Shown: one piece after another, positions 22,400 through 30,854 of the stretch
Layout: each line of letters opens with the position of its first letter
How positions within the stretch are numbered: the stretch's first letter is position 1
From: Alkalidesulfovibrio alkalitolerans DSM 16529
Lineage (GTDB): Bacteria > Desulfobacterota > Desulfovibrionia > Desulfovibrionales > Desulfovibrionaceae
Direction: 5' to 3'
DNA length: 64,000 nt
Assembly: GCF_000422245.1 (NCBI RefSeq)
Contig: NZ_ATHI01000011.1
Location: forward strand, 1-64,000
Notes under the pieces: model-generated
Told to the model about the DNA's origin: nothing
What the model saw: only the letters and a program-made list of their open reading frames with translations
Databases searched by the model: none
Translations under genes and position numbers: made by a program

Positions 22400-22903
22400 T
22401 TGTCGTCCCGCGAACGCTACACCCGCATGTTCCCCGTCTCCTGGGAGCAGTTGCACCGCGACTCCAAGGCCCTGGCCTGGAGGCTCTCCGAAATGCCCGA
22501 CATCCGGGGCGTGGTGGCCGTAACCAGGGGCGGCATGTTCCCGGCCGCGGTCATCGCGCGTGAACTGGACATCCGCGTCATCGACACCATCTCCGTGGTC
22601 AGTTATGACTGGCAGGACCAGTCGGCCGAACCCCGCGTGGTCAAGCCGCTGGCCATCGAGAGCGACGGCGAGGGCCTGATCGTGGTGGACGATCTCGTGG
22701 ACTCGGGCCAGACTTTGCGCCACGTGCGCAAGCTCCTGCCCAAGGCCCGTTTCGCCACGGTCTACGCCAAGCCGGCCGGACGCCCGGCCGTGGACGTGTT
22801 CATCACCGAGGTCAGCCAGGACACCTGGATTCTCCAGCCCTGGGACTCGGAGCATCAGTTCGTGCAGCCCATCGCCAAGCTGCGCAATGGCGAAGGGGAA
22901 TGA
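22400..22903 (+). CDS. gpt: Xanthine/guanine phosphoribosyltransferase
   Basis: The enzyme salvages xanthine, guanine and probably hypoxanthine to nucleotides using PRPP. The 167-residue protein has the PRPP-binding motif [15 protein letters not shown], the [20 protein letters not shown] segment and the Gpt-typical [21 protein letters not shown] and QPWD. I chose the TTG at 22400 because GGAGGA precedes it by six bases and the resulting N-terminus matches known Gpt; the ATG at 22427 would trim nine residues. It overlaps by four bases the longest frame of the next gene and leads an importer of the nucleoside type. Confidence 0.9.
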   Translation: MSSRERYTRMFPVSWEQLHRDSKALAWRLSEMPDIRGVVAVTRGGMFPAAVIARELDIRVIDTISVVSYDWQDQSAEPRVVKPLAIESDGEGLIVVDDLVDSGQTLRHVRKLLPKARFATVYAKPAGRPAVDVFITEVSQDTWILQPWDSEHQFVQPIAKLRNGEGE

Positions 22904-22944
22904 TCCCCCTGCTCACTCAACCGTCTTCAAAGGAGTCTGTCGTC

Positions 22945-24081
22945 ATGCGAACCCTGATGAAAGTGCTGCTCATGGCCATGCTCGCCCTGGCCCTCGCGGC
23001 CTGCGCCGAGGAAAAGAAGGAAGCCCCCAAGACCGAGGCCGCCGCCCCGGCTCCGGCGGCCGAGGCCACTCCGGCCGCGCCCGAGAAGAAGGACTACAAG
23101 GTCGGCTTCATCTACGTCTCGCCCGTGGGCGACGCTGGCTGGTCCTACGCCCACGACATGGGCCGTCAGGCGCTCGAAGCCATGCCTGACGTGACCACCG
23201 CCTTCGTGGAGTCCGTGCCCGAGGGCCCCGACTCCGAGCGCGTGCTGAACCGTATGGCGCGCGAAGGCATGGACGTGATCTTCGCCACCTCCTTCGGCTA
23301 CATGGACCCCATGCAGAACGTGGCCAAGGACTTCCCCAACACCGTGTTCATGCACTGCTCCGGCTTCAAGCGCGCCGACAACGTGGGCACCTACTTCGGC
23401 CGCATCTACCAGGCCCGCTATCTCTCCGGCATGGTCGCCGGCGCCATGTCCGCCTCGGGCAAGCTCGGCTACGTGGCCGCCTTCCCCATTCCCGAGGTCA
23501 TCCGTGGCATCAACGCCTTCACCCTGGGCGCGCAGAAGATGAACCCCGAGGTCGAAGTCCGCGTTGTCTGGACCAAGACCTGGTATGATCCGGCCACCGA
23601 GAAGGAAGCCGCCAAGGCCCTGCTCGACGCGGGCTGCGACGTCATCGCCCAGCATCAGGACTCCCCCGGACCCCAGGAGGCCGCCCAGGAGCGCGGCGTG
23701 TACTCCGTGGGCTACAACACCGACATGTCCGCCTTCGCTCCCAAGGCCCACCTGACCGCTCCCACCTGGAACTGGAGCGTGATCTACGAGTACGTCCTCG
23801 ACCAGGTCCGCGCCGGAACCTGGAAGAGCGAGGATCTGTGGTGGGGCATGGACAAGGGCGTGGTCGATCTCGCTCCCTACGGCGACATGGTTCCCCAGGA
23901 CGTGCGCGCCAAAGTGGACGCCGCCAAGGCGGAGCTTGTGGCGGGTACGGACAACGTCTTCGCTGGCCCCCTGTTCGACCAGAAGGGCGAGCAGAAGGTC
24001 GCCGAGGGCGAGCGCCTCTCCGACGGCGACCTGCTCGGCATGATGTGGTTCGTCAAGGGCGTGATCGGCTCCACCGAGTAA
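22945..24081 (+). CDS. BMP-family ABC transporter substrate-binding lipoprotein
   Basis: The 378-residue lipoprotein has a signal peptide ending in the lipobox LAAC (Cys about 18), then an Ala/Pro/Glu-rich linker of about 30 residues. The BMP/Med domain follows (YKVGFIYVSPVGDAGWSYAH, GMDVIFATSFGYMD, GKLGYVAAFPIPEVIRGINA, KTWYDPATEKEAA). In this family the protein binds purine nucleosides or bases and delivers them to an ABC importer. AAAGGAG lies before the ATG. The permeases and ATPase follow directly, and gpt precedes, so a purine substrate is the best guess. Confidence 0.92.
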   Translation: MRTLMKVLLMAMLALALAACAEEKKEAPKTEAAAPAPAAEATPAAPEKKDYKVGFIYVSPVGDAGWSYAHDMGRQALEAMPDVTTAFVESVPEGPDSERVLNRMAREGMDVIFATSFGYMDPMQNVAKDFPNTVFMHCSGFKRADNVGTYFGRIYQARYLSGMVAGAMSASGKLGYVAAFPIPEVIRGINAFTLGAQKMNPEVEVRVVWTKTWYDPATEKEAAKALLDAGCDVIAQHQDSPGPQEAAQERGVYSVGYNTDMSAFAPKAHLTAPTWNWSVIYEYVLDQVRAGTWKSEDLWWGMDKGVVDLAPYGDMVPQDVRAKVDAAKAELVAGTDNVFAGPLFDQKGEQKVAEGERLSDGDLLGMMWFVKGVIGSTE

Positions 24082-24088
24082 GGGGATC

Positions 24089-25153
24089 ATGCGTCTGTAC
24101 GCGACACGGAGGCAGGAGCCCTGGTTCTGGGGCTCCTGCCTTGTCGTTCCGATAGCCCTCGCGCTTTCGCTCGCCCTGTGCGGCCTGCTGCTGGCCGTAC
24201 AGGGCAAGCCCGCGCTGCTCGGCTTGGCCTATCTGGCCGAGGGCGCCTTCGGCTCGACCCACGCCCTGCAGGACACGGTGCTCAAGGCCGTGCCCATCTA
24301 CCTGTGCGCCCTGGGCGTGGCCGTGGCCTTCCGCATGCAGGTCTGGAACATCGGCGCCGAGGGCCAGTTCGCGCTCGGGGCCGTGGGCGCGACCTTCGCG
24401 GTCATGCATTTCTCCCAGTCGCCCTCCTGGGTGCTCCTGCCGATGATGTTTCTTTGCGCCGGAGCGGCCGGAGGCCTCTACGCCCTGATTCCGGCACTGC
24501 TCAAGACCCGGCTTCGGGTCAACGAGATCATCACCACCCTGATGCTCAACTACATCGGCATCAATTTTCTCCACTGGCTGGTCTACGGCCCCTGGAAGGA
24601 CCCGACTTCCTTCGGCTTTCCCATGACCCCCCAGTTCCCGGCCGCCGCGTTCTTCCCGCGCCTGCCTGGAACGCGGCTGCACCTGGGCGTCGTGGTCTGC
24701 GTGCTGGCCGGACTGGCCGTGTGGCTGTGGCTCTCCAAGACCCGCCTGGGCTATGAAATCAAGGCATCGGGCCTTGGCCCGGCGGCCTCGCGCTACGCTC
24801 GCATGCCCTACGGTTTCCTGGTCTGCCTGGTGATGGTCGTATGCGGCGCCCTGGCCGGGCTGGCCGGGCTGAACGAGACGGCCGTCTCGGCCGGCCGACT
24901 GCAACCCTCGGTCATGGCCGGATACGGCTACACGGCCATCGTGGTGGCCTGGCTGGCGCGCCTCAACCCCCTGGCCATCGGCTTGGCGGCGCTGCTCCTG
25001 GCCGGGCTTCGCGTGGGCGTGGAGGCCCTGCAGCTCTCCTTGCAGGTCCCGGCCGCCTTCGGCGGCATCATGGAAGGACTCATCCTGCTCACCGTGCTGG
25101 CCGGGCAGTTCGTGACCAACTTCCGCTTCCGCATCGACCGGGGGCCCAAGTGA
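24089..25153 (+). CDS. Nucleoside-type ABC transporter permease 1
   Basis: The 354-residue integral membrane protein has about nine hydrophobic segments. It shows the motif of BPD_transp_2 permeases associated with BMP proteins: FRMQVWNIGAEGQFALGAVG and TRLRVNEIITTLMLNYIGIN. It forms the channel with the next gene product. Its stop codon overlaps the GTG start of permease 2, so the two are coupled. Seven bases separate it from the binding-protein gene. Confidence 0.92.
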   Translation: MRLYATRRQEPWFWGSCLVVPIALALSLALCGLLLAVQGKPALLGLAYLAEGAFGSTHALQDTVLKAVPIYLCALGVAVAFRMQVWNIGAEGQFALGAVGATFAVMHFSQSPSWVLLPMMFLCAGAAGGLYALIPALLKTRLRVNEIITTLMLNYIGINFLHWLVYGPWKDPTSFGFPMTPQFPAAAFFPRLPGTRLHLGVVVCVLAGLAVWLWLSKTRLGYEIKASGLGPAASRYARMPYGFLVCLVMVVCGALAGLAGLNETAVSAGRLQPSVMAGYGYTAIVVAWLARLNPLAIGLAALLLAGLRVGVEALQLSLQVPAAFGGIMEGLILLTVLAGQFVTNFRFRIDRGPK

Positions 25154-26079
25154 ACCCCGAAATTTTCGCCCTGATCGTGCCGCTGCTCGCGGCCGCGGTG
25201 CAGTCCGGCACGCCCGTGCTCTTCGCCACCCTGGGCGAGATGATCACCGAGCGCAGCGGCACGCTGAACCTGGGCGTGGAAGGCATGATGCTCGTAGGCG
25301 CGTTCGCGGCCTTCCTGACCTGCCTGCTCACGGGTTCGGCCTGGCTCGGCTTTCTCGCCGGGGGTTTGGCCGCGGCCCTGTTCTCGTGCCTGCACGGTCT
25401 CGTGACCATCGTTTTCCTCGGCAACCAGGTGGTCTCGGGGCTGGCCCTGACGATCCTGGGCGTTGGCCTGGCCGACACCCTGGGCACGCCCTACATCGGC
25501 AAGAAGGTCGAGGGCTTCCTCAAGTACCCCCTGCCCGGTCTGTCCGAAATCCCGGTTCTGGGCCCCATCCTCTTCTCGCAGGACGCCCTGGTCTATTGCT
25601 CCTACCTGCTCGTGCCGCTGGTCTGGTTCCTTTTCGCCCGCACCAGGCTCGGCACGGCCCTGGACGCGGCTGGCGAGTATCCCCCGGCTGCCAAGGCGGC
25701 CGGGCTTTCCGTGGCCAAGCTGCGCTGGGTGGGGCTGGTCATGGGCGCGTTCCTGGTGGGGCTTGGCGGAGCCTATCTCTCCCTGGCCTACACGCACCTG
25801 TGGACCACCAACCTGACCGCCGGGCGCGGCTGGATCGCCGTGGCCCTGGTCATCTTCGCCTTCTGGCGGCCGCGCGGCGCGGTGCTCGGGGCCTATCTCT
25901 TCGGCGGGGTCATGGCCTTCCAACTCAGGGTCCAGGCCCTGGGCACGAACCTGCCGTCCTCGCTCTTGCTCATGTTGCCGTACGGCCTGACCATCCTCGC
26001 CCTGGTCGTCGCCAACCTGCGCGGCGCGCGCTCGGGCGCGCCGGGCGCGCTCGGCGTCAACGTGGAGCCGGAGGAATAG
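25150..26079 (+). CDS. Nucleoside-type ABC transporter permease 2
   Basis: The 309-residue permease is of the same family, with TERSGTLNLGVEGMMLVGAF and ALTILGVGLADTLGTPYIGK. About eight to nine membrane segments are visible. The GTG start at 25150 overlaps the stop of permease 1 (GTGA). Together with permease 1 it should form the heterodimeric channel of the purine-type importer. Confidence 0.92.
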   Translation: MNPEIFALIVPLLAAAVQSGTPVLFATLGEMITERSGTLNLGVEGMMLVGAFAAFLTCLLTGSAWLGFLAGGLAAALFSCLHGLVTIVFLGNQVVSGLALTILGVGLADTLGTPYIGKKVEGFLKYPLPGLSEIPVLGPILFSQDALVYCSYLLVPLVWFLFARTRLGTALDAAGEYPPAAKAAGLSVAKLRWVGLVMGAFLVGLGGAYLSLAYTHLWTTNLTAGRGWIAVALVIFAFWRPRGAVLGAYLFGGVMAFQLRVQALGTNLPSSLLLMLPYGLTILALVVANLRGARSGAPGALGVNVEPEE

Positions 26080-26081
26080 CC

Positions 26082-27644
26082 GTGGGCCTGCTCGATTTCT
26101 TGCGCCGCACGCCCAAAGCCCCGGTCGAACGCGCCGAGCCCACGGCCATCTTCGACGCCTCGCGGCCCCCTGTGGTGCGGCTCGAACACATCACCAAGCG
26201 CTTTGGCGCGGTCACGGCCAACCAGGACATCACCCTGGACATCCACGCGGGCCGTATCCTGGCGCTGCTCGGCGAAAACGGCGCGGGCAAGTCCACGCTC
26301 ATGAGCATCCTCTCGGGCCGCTACCACCCCGACGAGGGCCGCATCCTGGTGGACGGGAAACCGACCCGTTTCGACTCCAGCCGCGAGGCCATCGACGCCG
26401 GAATCGGCATGGTCTACCAGCACTTCATGCTCGTGCCGACCATGACCGCGGCCCAAAACGTCCTGCTCGGCCAGGAGGACTCCTTTCTTGTCTCGCCCAA
26501 GGCCCAGGAGGAGCGCGTGGCCGCGCTCTCGGCCCGATACGGCCTCTTCGTGGACCCGCGCGCGCGGGTGCGCGACCTCTCCATGGGCGAACGTCAACGG
26601 GTGGAAATCCTCAAGCTTTTGGCCCGCAACTCGCGGGTGCTGATCTTCGACGAGCCCACGGCCGTGCTCACCGAGCCCGAGGCCGAGGCGCTCTTCGACG
26701 CCCTGCGCCGCATGGCCGCCCAGGAGAAGGGTATCGTCTTCATCTCCCACAAGCTTGACGAGGTCATGTCCATCGCGGACGAAATCGCGGTGCTGCGCAG
26801 GGGTCGGGTCGTGGACCGCATGCCGCGCTCGGACGTGGCCTCCAAGGCCGAGCTGGCCGAGCGCATGGTCGGCCGCGAGGTGCTGCTCTCCATGGAGCGC
26901 GAGGCCCTGGACGCGGGCGACGTGGTGCTCACGATCGAGGGGCTCGCCGGGCGCGGCCTGCACGACGTGAACCTGCACGTGCGGCGGGGCGAGATCGTGG
27001 CCGTGGTGGGCGTGGCGGGCAACGGCCAAAAGGAACTGGTGGAGACCGTGACCGGCATGCGCGAGCCCGAGAACGGCGAGGTGCGGCTGCTCGGCCGCCC
27101 TTGGCGCGAGTTCTTCGCCCGCCCGGCCTGGAAGGACGCCCTGGCCTACATCCCCGAGGACCGCCTGGGCCTGGCCACCTGCCCCGACCTGGACATGGTC
27201 GAAAACCTGCTCCTGACCACACGCAAGGGCTTCTCCAAAGGCCCGTTCCTGCAACGCAAGCGCGCCCGCGCCACCACGGCCGAATTGGTGGAGCGCCATA
27301 ACGTGCAGCCGCCCAGGCCCGCCACCCAGGCCAAAAAGCTCTCCGGCGGCAACCTGCAAAAGCTGGTCATCGCGCGCGAATTCTACCGCACGCCCAAGCT
27401 CATCGTGGCCGAACAGCCCACCCAGGGCCTGGACATCTCGGCCACCGAGGAGGTCTGGCGCAACCTCTTGTGCGCGCGAGAAAACGCGGGCGTGCTGCTG
27501 GTCACGGGCGACCTCTCCGAGGCCCTGCAACTCGCCGACCGCGTGGCGGTCATGTACCGGGGCCGGATCATGGACACCATCCCCACGGACGACGAGAAGC
27601 GCCTGGCCTCCATCGGGCTGCTCATGGCCGGCGTCAGGGAATAA
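26082..27644 (+). CDS. Nucleoside-type ABC transporter double ATP-binding protein
   Basis: The 520-residue protein has two ABC ATPase domains. Domain 1 has Walker A GENGAGKSTLM, signature LSMGERQRVEIL and Walker B VLIFDEPTAVLT. Domain 2 is degenerate in its Walker A (GVAGNGQKEL, with no GKS/T lysine) but keeps LSGGNLQKLVIARE and LIVAEQPTQGLD. This asymmetric pattern is normal for sugar and nucleoside importers such as RbsA and YufO. An N-terminal extension of about 30 residues precedes domain 1. The GTG at 26082 follows the permease 2 stop by two bases. It is the last gene of the purine importer operon. Confidence 0.92.
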   Translation: MGLLDFLRRTPKAPVERAEPTAIFDASRPPVVRLEHITKRFGAVTANQDITLDIHAGRILALLGENGAGKSTLMSILSGRYHPDEGRILVDGKPTRFDSSREAIDAGIGMVYQHFMLVPTMTAAQNVLLGQEDSFLVSPKAQEERVAALSARYGLFVDPRARVRDLSMGERQRVEILKLLARNSRVLIFDEPTAVLTEPEAEALFDALRRMAAQEKGIVFISHKLDEVMSIADEIAVLRRGRVVDRMPRSDVASKAELAERMVGREVLLSMEREALDAGDVVLTIEGLAGRGLHDVNLHVRRGEIVAVVGVAGNGQKELVETVTGMREPENGEVRLLGRPWREFFARPAWKDALAYIPEDRLGLATCPDLDMVENLLLTTRKGFSKGPFLQRKRARATTAELVERHNVQPPRPATQAKKLSGGNLQKLVIAREFYRTPKLIVAEQPTQGLDISATEEVWRNLLCARENAGVLLVTGDLSEALQLADRVAVMYRGRIMDTIPTDDEKRLASIGLLMAGVRE

Positions 27645-27854
27645 ACGTCCCTTCCAGCAGCCATCCCCAACCTTCCGCAAGCGACCGCAATCCTTCCGAC
27701 GAGCCTGTTCACGCCGCCTTGACGCCGCCTTCCGACGCCGGGCGGACGGCCTAGTATCGCGTCCACGAAGAAGATTGGTACATTTCCCAACTATCATACT
27801 CGACACGTGAGCCGGACATCTGCCCGACTCCGCCACCAACGGCGGCGTGAACAA

Positions 27855-27875
27855 GCCGAAAACCACGTTTTCGGC
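27855..27875. repeat. Perfect 9-bp hairpin upstream of nikA
   Basis: GCCGAAAAC and GTTTTCGGC flank a CAC loop. It may be part of the end of the preceding transporter transcript or of the nik leader. Confidence 0.6.
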
Positions 27876-27886
27876 GTAGCGGTCCT

Positions 27887-27916
27887 CCGCAAAATACGGT
27901 TTTGCGTATTTTGCGG
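27887..27916. repeat. Perfect 12-bp hairpin upstream of nikA
   Basis: CCGCAAAATACG pairs with CGTATTTTGCGG across a six-base GTTTTG loop. It lies 11 bases after the previous hairpin. No T-run follows, so it is not a classical terminator; an operator or RNA structure is possible. Confidence 0.6.
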
Positions 27917-28027
27917 ACGTCACACTAGACCAACGGGTCAGGGCACGGGCAGCCTGAGCAGTGCAGCATTTCCGACCGCGCCACTGCGTCTTTTCATTCC
28001 CTTGCTTGGTTTTATGAAGATCCCCGG

Positions 28028-28056
28028 TTGACATACGCAAGATAGAATTGTAACAA
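28028..28056 (+). promoter_or_regulatory. Candidate nikA promoter
   Basis: A consensus -35 box TTGACA (28028-28033) is followed after 17 bases by TAACAA (28051-28056), a weak -10. It is about 90 bases upstream of the nikA ATG. The overlapping TTGTAAC and the downstream palindrome could be regulator sites, for example for a nickel sensor, but I could not match a known operator confidently. Confidence 0.4.
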
Positions 28057-28073
28057 GCCGTGCCACGAAATTA

Positions 28074-28087
28074 GTAATAAATATTAC
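28074..28087. promoter_or_regulatory. Palindrome in the nikA leader
   Basis: GTAATA-AA-TATTAC, a 6+6 inverted repeat with a two-base centre, lies downstream of the candidate promoter and 57 bases before the nikA start. This is an operator-like position. The regulator is unknown; NikR is a reasonable guess from the genes controlled. Confidence 0.4.
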
Positions 28088-28144
28088 AAAGAGGTCTTTT
28101 TCCATCAACACGTGCGCGGCCATGCCGCGCCAGGGAGTTTCGCC

Positions 28145-29731
28145 ATGCGCATTTTCGCAGCCCTGCTCCTCGGCCTGTCCCTTGCCGCCTTCTGCGCGGC
28201 TCCGGCCCTGGCCGCCAAAACCGAATTGACCTTCTCCTGGCCTTCCAATTGCGGGCCGCTCAATCCGCACCTCTACTCGCCCAACCAGATGTACGCCCAG
28301 GCCATGGTCTACGAGCCGCTGGTCCATTACGGCGACGACGGTTCGGTCGTGCCCTGGCTGGCCGAGAGCTTCGAGATCAGCCCCGACGGCACGCTTTACA
28401 CCTTCCGCCTGCGGCCCGGCGTGGTCTTTTCCGACGGCGAGCCCTTCGACGCCAAGGCCGTGAAGATGAACGTGGACGCGGTGCTCTTGAACGCGAAGCG
28501 CCACTCGTGGCTCGAACTGATCAACCAGATCGAGGGCTGCGAGATCGTGGACGACATGACCGTGCGCCTGAAGCTCAAGAACCCCTATTATCCCATCCTG
28601 CAGGAGCTGGCGCTGATCCGGCCGCTGCGTTTCCTCTCGCCCGCGGCCATCCCCCCGGACGGCAACACCTCCATGGGCATCGCCGCGCCTGTCGGCACCG
28701 GCCCGTGGATTCTGGCCGAGAGCAAAAAAGGCGAATACGACGTCTTCGTGCGCAACGAGCGCTACTGGGGCCAAAAGCCCGCCCTGGAGAAAATCACGGT
28801 CAAGGTGCTGCCCGATCCCGAGTCGCGGGTCATCGCGCTGCAAACCGGCCAGATCGACCTGATCTACGGCGCGGGCGGCCACAGCGCAGCCCAGATCGGG
28901 CTTGAAGCCTTCGTCCGTCTCGAACGCGAGGGGCGCTTCTCCACGGGCGTCTCCGGTCCGCTCTCCTCGCGGTTGCTGGCCGTGAACTCGGCGCGTGGGC
29001 CCACGAGCGAGTTGCCCGTGCGTTTGGCCATTCAGCACGCCGTGGACAAAGACCTTCTGAACCAAGCCATCTTCCTGGGCGTCGAGAAGCAGGCCGACTT
29101 CCTCTTTACGCCGATCATGCCTTACTGCGACCTGGGACTTAAGCCTTTCGCCTATGACCGGGCCAAGGCAGAGCAGATCCTGGACGAGGCGGGCTGGACG
29201 CTCGCGCCGGGCGCACGCGTACGTGCAAAGGACGGCCGCGACTTGGTCGTGGACTTCTGCTTCACTGGCAACGACGCGCTGCATAAGGCCATCGCCGAAG
29301 CCTTGCAGGGCGAGCTGGCCAAGATCGGCATGCACCTGAACCTCATCGGCGAGGAGAGCGACTCCTTCCTCAAGCGCCAAAAGGACGGCGAGTTCGGCAT
29401 GATCTTCAACGACACCTGGGGCGCGCCCTACGAGCCGCACGCCATGGTAGGCTCCATGCGCGCGCCGTCGCACGCCGACTACCAGGCCCAGGTGGGGCTG
29501 CCCATGAAGTCCGAGTTGGACCAAAAGATCACCCAGGTGCTCCTGACCACCGATGAGACGACGCGCCAGGCGATGTACCGCGACATCCTGACCACGCTGC
29601 ACGAGCAGGCCGTGTATCTGCCCCTGACCTACATGACCTCGGTGCGCGCCCACAATCCGAAGCTTCAGGGCGTCGAATTCACGCCCATGCGCCAGATCAT
29701 TCCCTTTGAGCGCATGCGCTGGGCCGACTAG
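28145..29731 (+). CDS. nikA: Nickel ABC transporter, periplasmic binding protein NikA
   Basis: The 528-residue exported binding protein has a signal peptide ending at ALAA. It shares long stretches with enterobacterial NikA as I recall it: GPLNPHLYSPNQMYAQAMVY, APVGTGPWIL, YDVFVRNERYWG, GLKPFAYD and GEFGMIFNDTWGAPYEPHA. It captures nickel, probably as a chelate, for the NikBCDE importer. In a sulfate reducer nickel is needed for [NiFe] hydrogenases. The ATG at 28145 has GGGAG upstream. Repeat copy R3 starts at its stop codon and separates it from nikB by 181 bases. Confidence 0.95.
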   Translation: MRIFAALLLGLSLAAFCAAPALAAKTELTFSWPSNCGPLNPHLYSPNQMYAQAMVYEPLVHYGDDGSVVPWLAESFEISPDGTLYTFRLRPGVVFSDGEPFDAKAVKMNVDAVLLNAKRHSWLELINQIEGCEIVDDMTVRLKLKNPYYPILQELALIRPLRFLSPAAIPPDGNTSMGIAAPVGTGPWILAESKKGEYDVFVRNERYWGQKPALEKITVKVLPDPESRVIALQTGQIDLIYGAGGHSAAQIGLEAFVRLEREGRFSTGVSGPLSSRLLAVNSARGPTSELPVRLAIQHAVDKDLLNQAIFLGVEKQADFLFTPIMPYCDLGLKPFAYDRAKAEQILDEAGWTLAPGARVRAKDGRDLVVDFCFTGNDALHKAIAEALQGELAKIGMHLNLIGEESDSFLKRQKDGEFGMIFNDTWGAPYEPHAMVGSMRAPSHADYQAQVGLPMKSELDQKITQVLLTTDETTRQAMYRDILTTLHEQAVYLPLTYMTSVRAHNPKLQGVEFTPMRQIIPFERMRWAD

Positions 29732-29855
29732 CAGACCGCCCCAAAAGCCTCATCTGCTGTGTTGCTGCAAAAAGTTCAAACCCTCGCGTATGCGAAATAC
29801 GCGTCGCCCTTGAACTTCCCTTGCGCCTTGCATCTGAAGCTTTTTGAACGGTCTG
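29730..29855 (+). repeat. Palindromic element copy R3, between nikA and nikB
   Basis: It begins with AGCAGACCG at 29730, so the element itself contributes the AG of the nikA TAG stop codon. Outer arms CAGACCG (29732-29738) and CGGTCTG (29849-29855) are exact complements. The shared core is CTCGCGTATGCGAAATACGC. It sits inside the nik operon, so it may lower nikBCDE expression relative to nikA or protect the nikA message. Confidence 0.9.
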
Positions 29856-29912
29856 GGAAATAGAGTTTGTCAACAGCCTCACTAGGGCGACCGAACAGGA
29901 AGGGGATCGGAT

Positions 29913-30854
29913 ATGTTCCGCTACATACTGCGCCGCATCGGGATGCTGATCCCGATCCTCTTCCTGGTCTCGGTGGTGGTCTTCCTGATGCTCCGCCTGG
30001 CCAAGGGCGACCCGGCCATGGCCTACCTCAGGCTCTCCAACATCCCGCCCACGACCGAAGCCCTGGAAGAGGCGCGGTACCTGCTGGGCCTGGACCTGCC
30101 GGTCTGGGAACAATACCTGCGCTGGATCGGCAAGGCGCTGCAAGGCGACTTCGGCGTCTCCTGGGTCACGGGCAACCCCGTGCTCGGCGAGATCCTCTAC
30201 TACCTCCCGGCCACGCTCAAGCTCACGGCCGCGGCCCTGTTCCTGACCCTGGCCCTGTCCATCCCCCTGGGCGTGCTCGCGGCCCTGCGCAAGGACGGCC
30301 CCATCGACCACGTGACGCGCGCCTTCGCCTTCGTGGGCGTGTCCATGCCCAGCTTCTGGTTCGCCTATCTGCTGATCTTCGTCTTCGCCGTGACCTTCAA
30401 GCTCCTGCCGCCCATGGGCATGGGCGGCGTCTCGCACATCATCATGCCCGCCATGGCCCTGGCGCTCATGTCCACGGCCATCAACATCCGCTTCCTGCGC
30501 GCCAACATGCTCGAAAACATGCACGCCCGCTCGGTGCTCTACGCCAGGGCGCGCGGCCTGTCCGAACGGCGCGTGATCTGGGGGCACGTCTTTCGCAACT
30601 CGCTGGTGCCGGTGGTCACGAGCATCGGCATGCACCTGGGCGAGCTCATCGGCGGGGCAGTGGTCGTGGAGATGGTCTTCGCCTGGCCCGGCGTGGGCCG
30701 CTACGCGGTCATGGCCATCTACAACCGCGATTTCCCGATCCTGCAGTGCTTTCTGCTGGTCATGACCTCCATCTTCGTGCTCTGCAACCTGCTCGTGGAC
30801 ATCCTCTACGCCTGGATCGACCCGCGCATACGCCTGCAAGGGGACCGCTCGTGA
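29913..30854 (+). CDS. nikB: Nickel ABC transporter permease NikB
   Basis: The 313-residue permease is of the oligopeptide/nickel family, with six hydrophobic segments. The N-terminal YILRRIGMLIPILFLVSVVV, the central FVGVSMPSFWFAYLL and the EAA-type loop ARARGLSERRVIWGHVFRNS are visible. It forms the inner-membrane channel with NikC. GGAAGGGGA precedes the ATG. Its stop overlaps the GTG start of nikC. Confidence 0.94.
   Translation: MFRYILRRIGMLIPILFLVSVVVFLMLRLAKGDPAMAYLRLSNIPPTTEALEEARYLLGLDLPVWEQYLRWIGKALQGDFGVSWVTGNPVLGEILYYLPATLKLTAAALFLTLALSIPLGVLAALRKDGPIDHVTRAFAFVGVSMPSFWFAYLLIFVFAVTFKLLPPMGMGGVSHIIMPAMALALMSTAINIRFLRANMLENMHARSVLYARARGLSERRVIWGHVFRNSLVPVVTSIGMHLGELIGGAVVVEMVFAWPGVGRYAVMAIYNRDFPILQCFLLVMTSIFVLCNLLVDILYAWIDPRIRLQGDRS

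Larger units (their letters stand above)
27645..28144. other. Intergenic region upstream of nikA
   Basis: No gene is visible in these 500 bases. They hold two strong hairpins (27855-27875 and 27887-27916), a candidate promoter (28028-28056) and a palindrome (28074-28087), all upstream of nikA. Base composition is lower in GC in the last 130 bases. Confidence 0.6.

Noticed and set aside
26929-27222. Arg/Pro/Gly-rich minus-strand frame inside the double ATPase gene
   Set aside because: It is antisense to motif-bearing coding sequence and has no start signal or domain.
27794-27799. TCATAC as half of an enterobacterial NikR operator
   Set aside because: The partner half (GTATGA at 16-base spacing) is absent.
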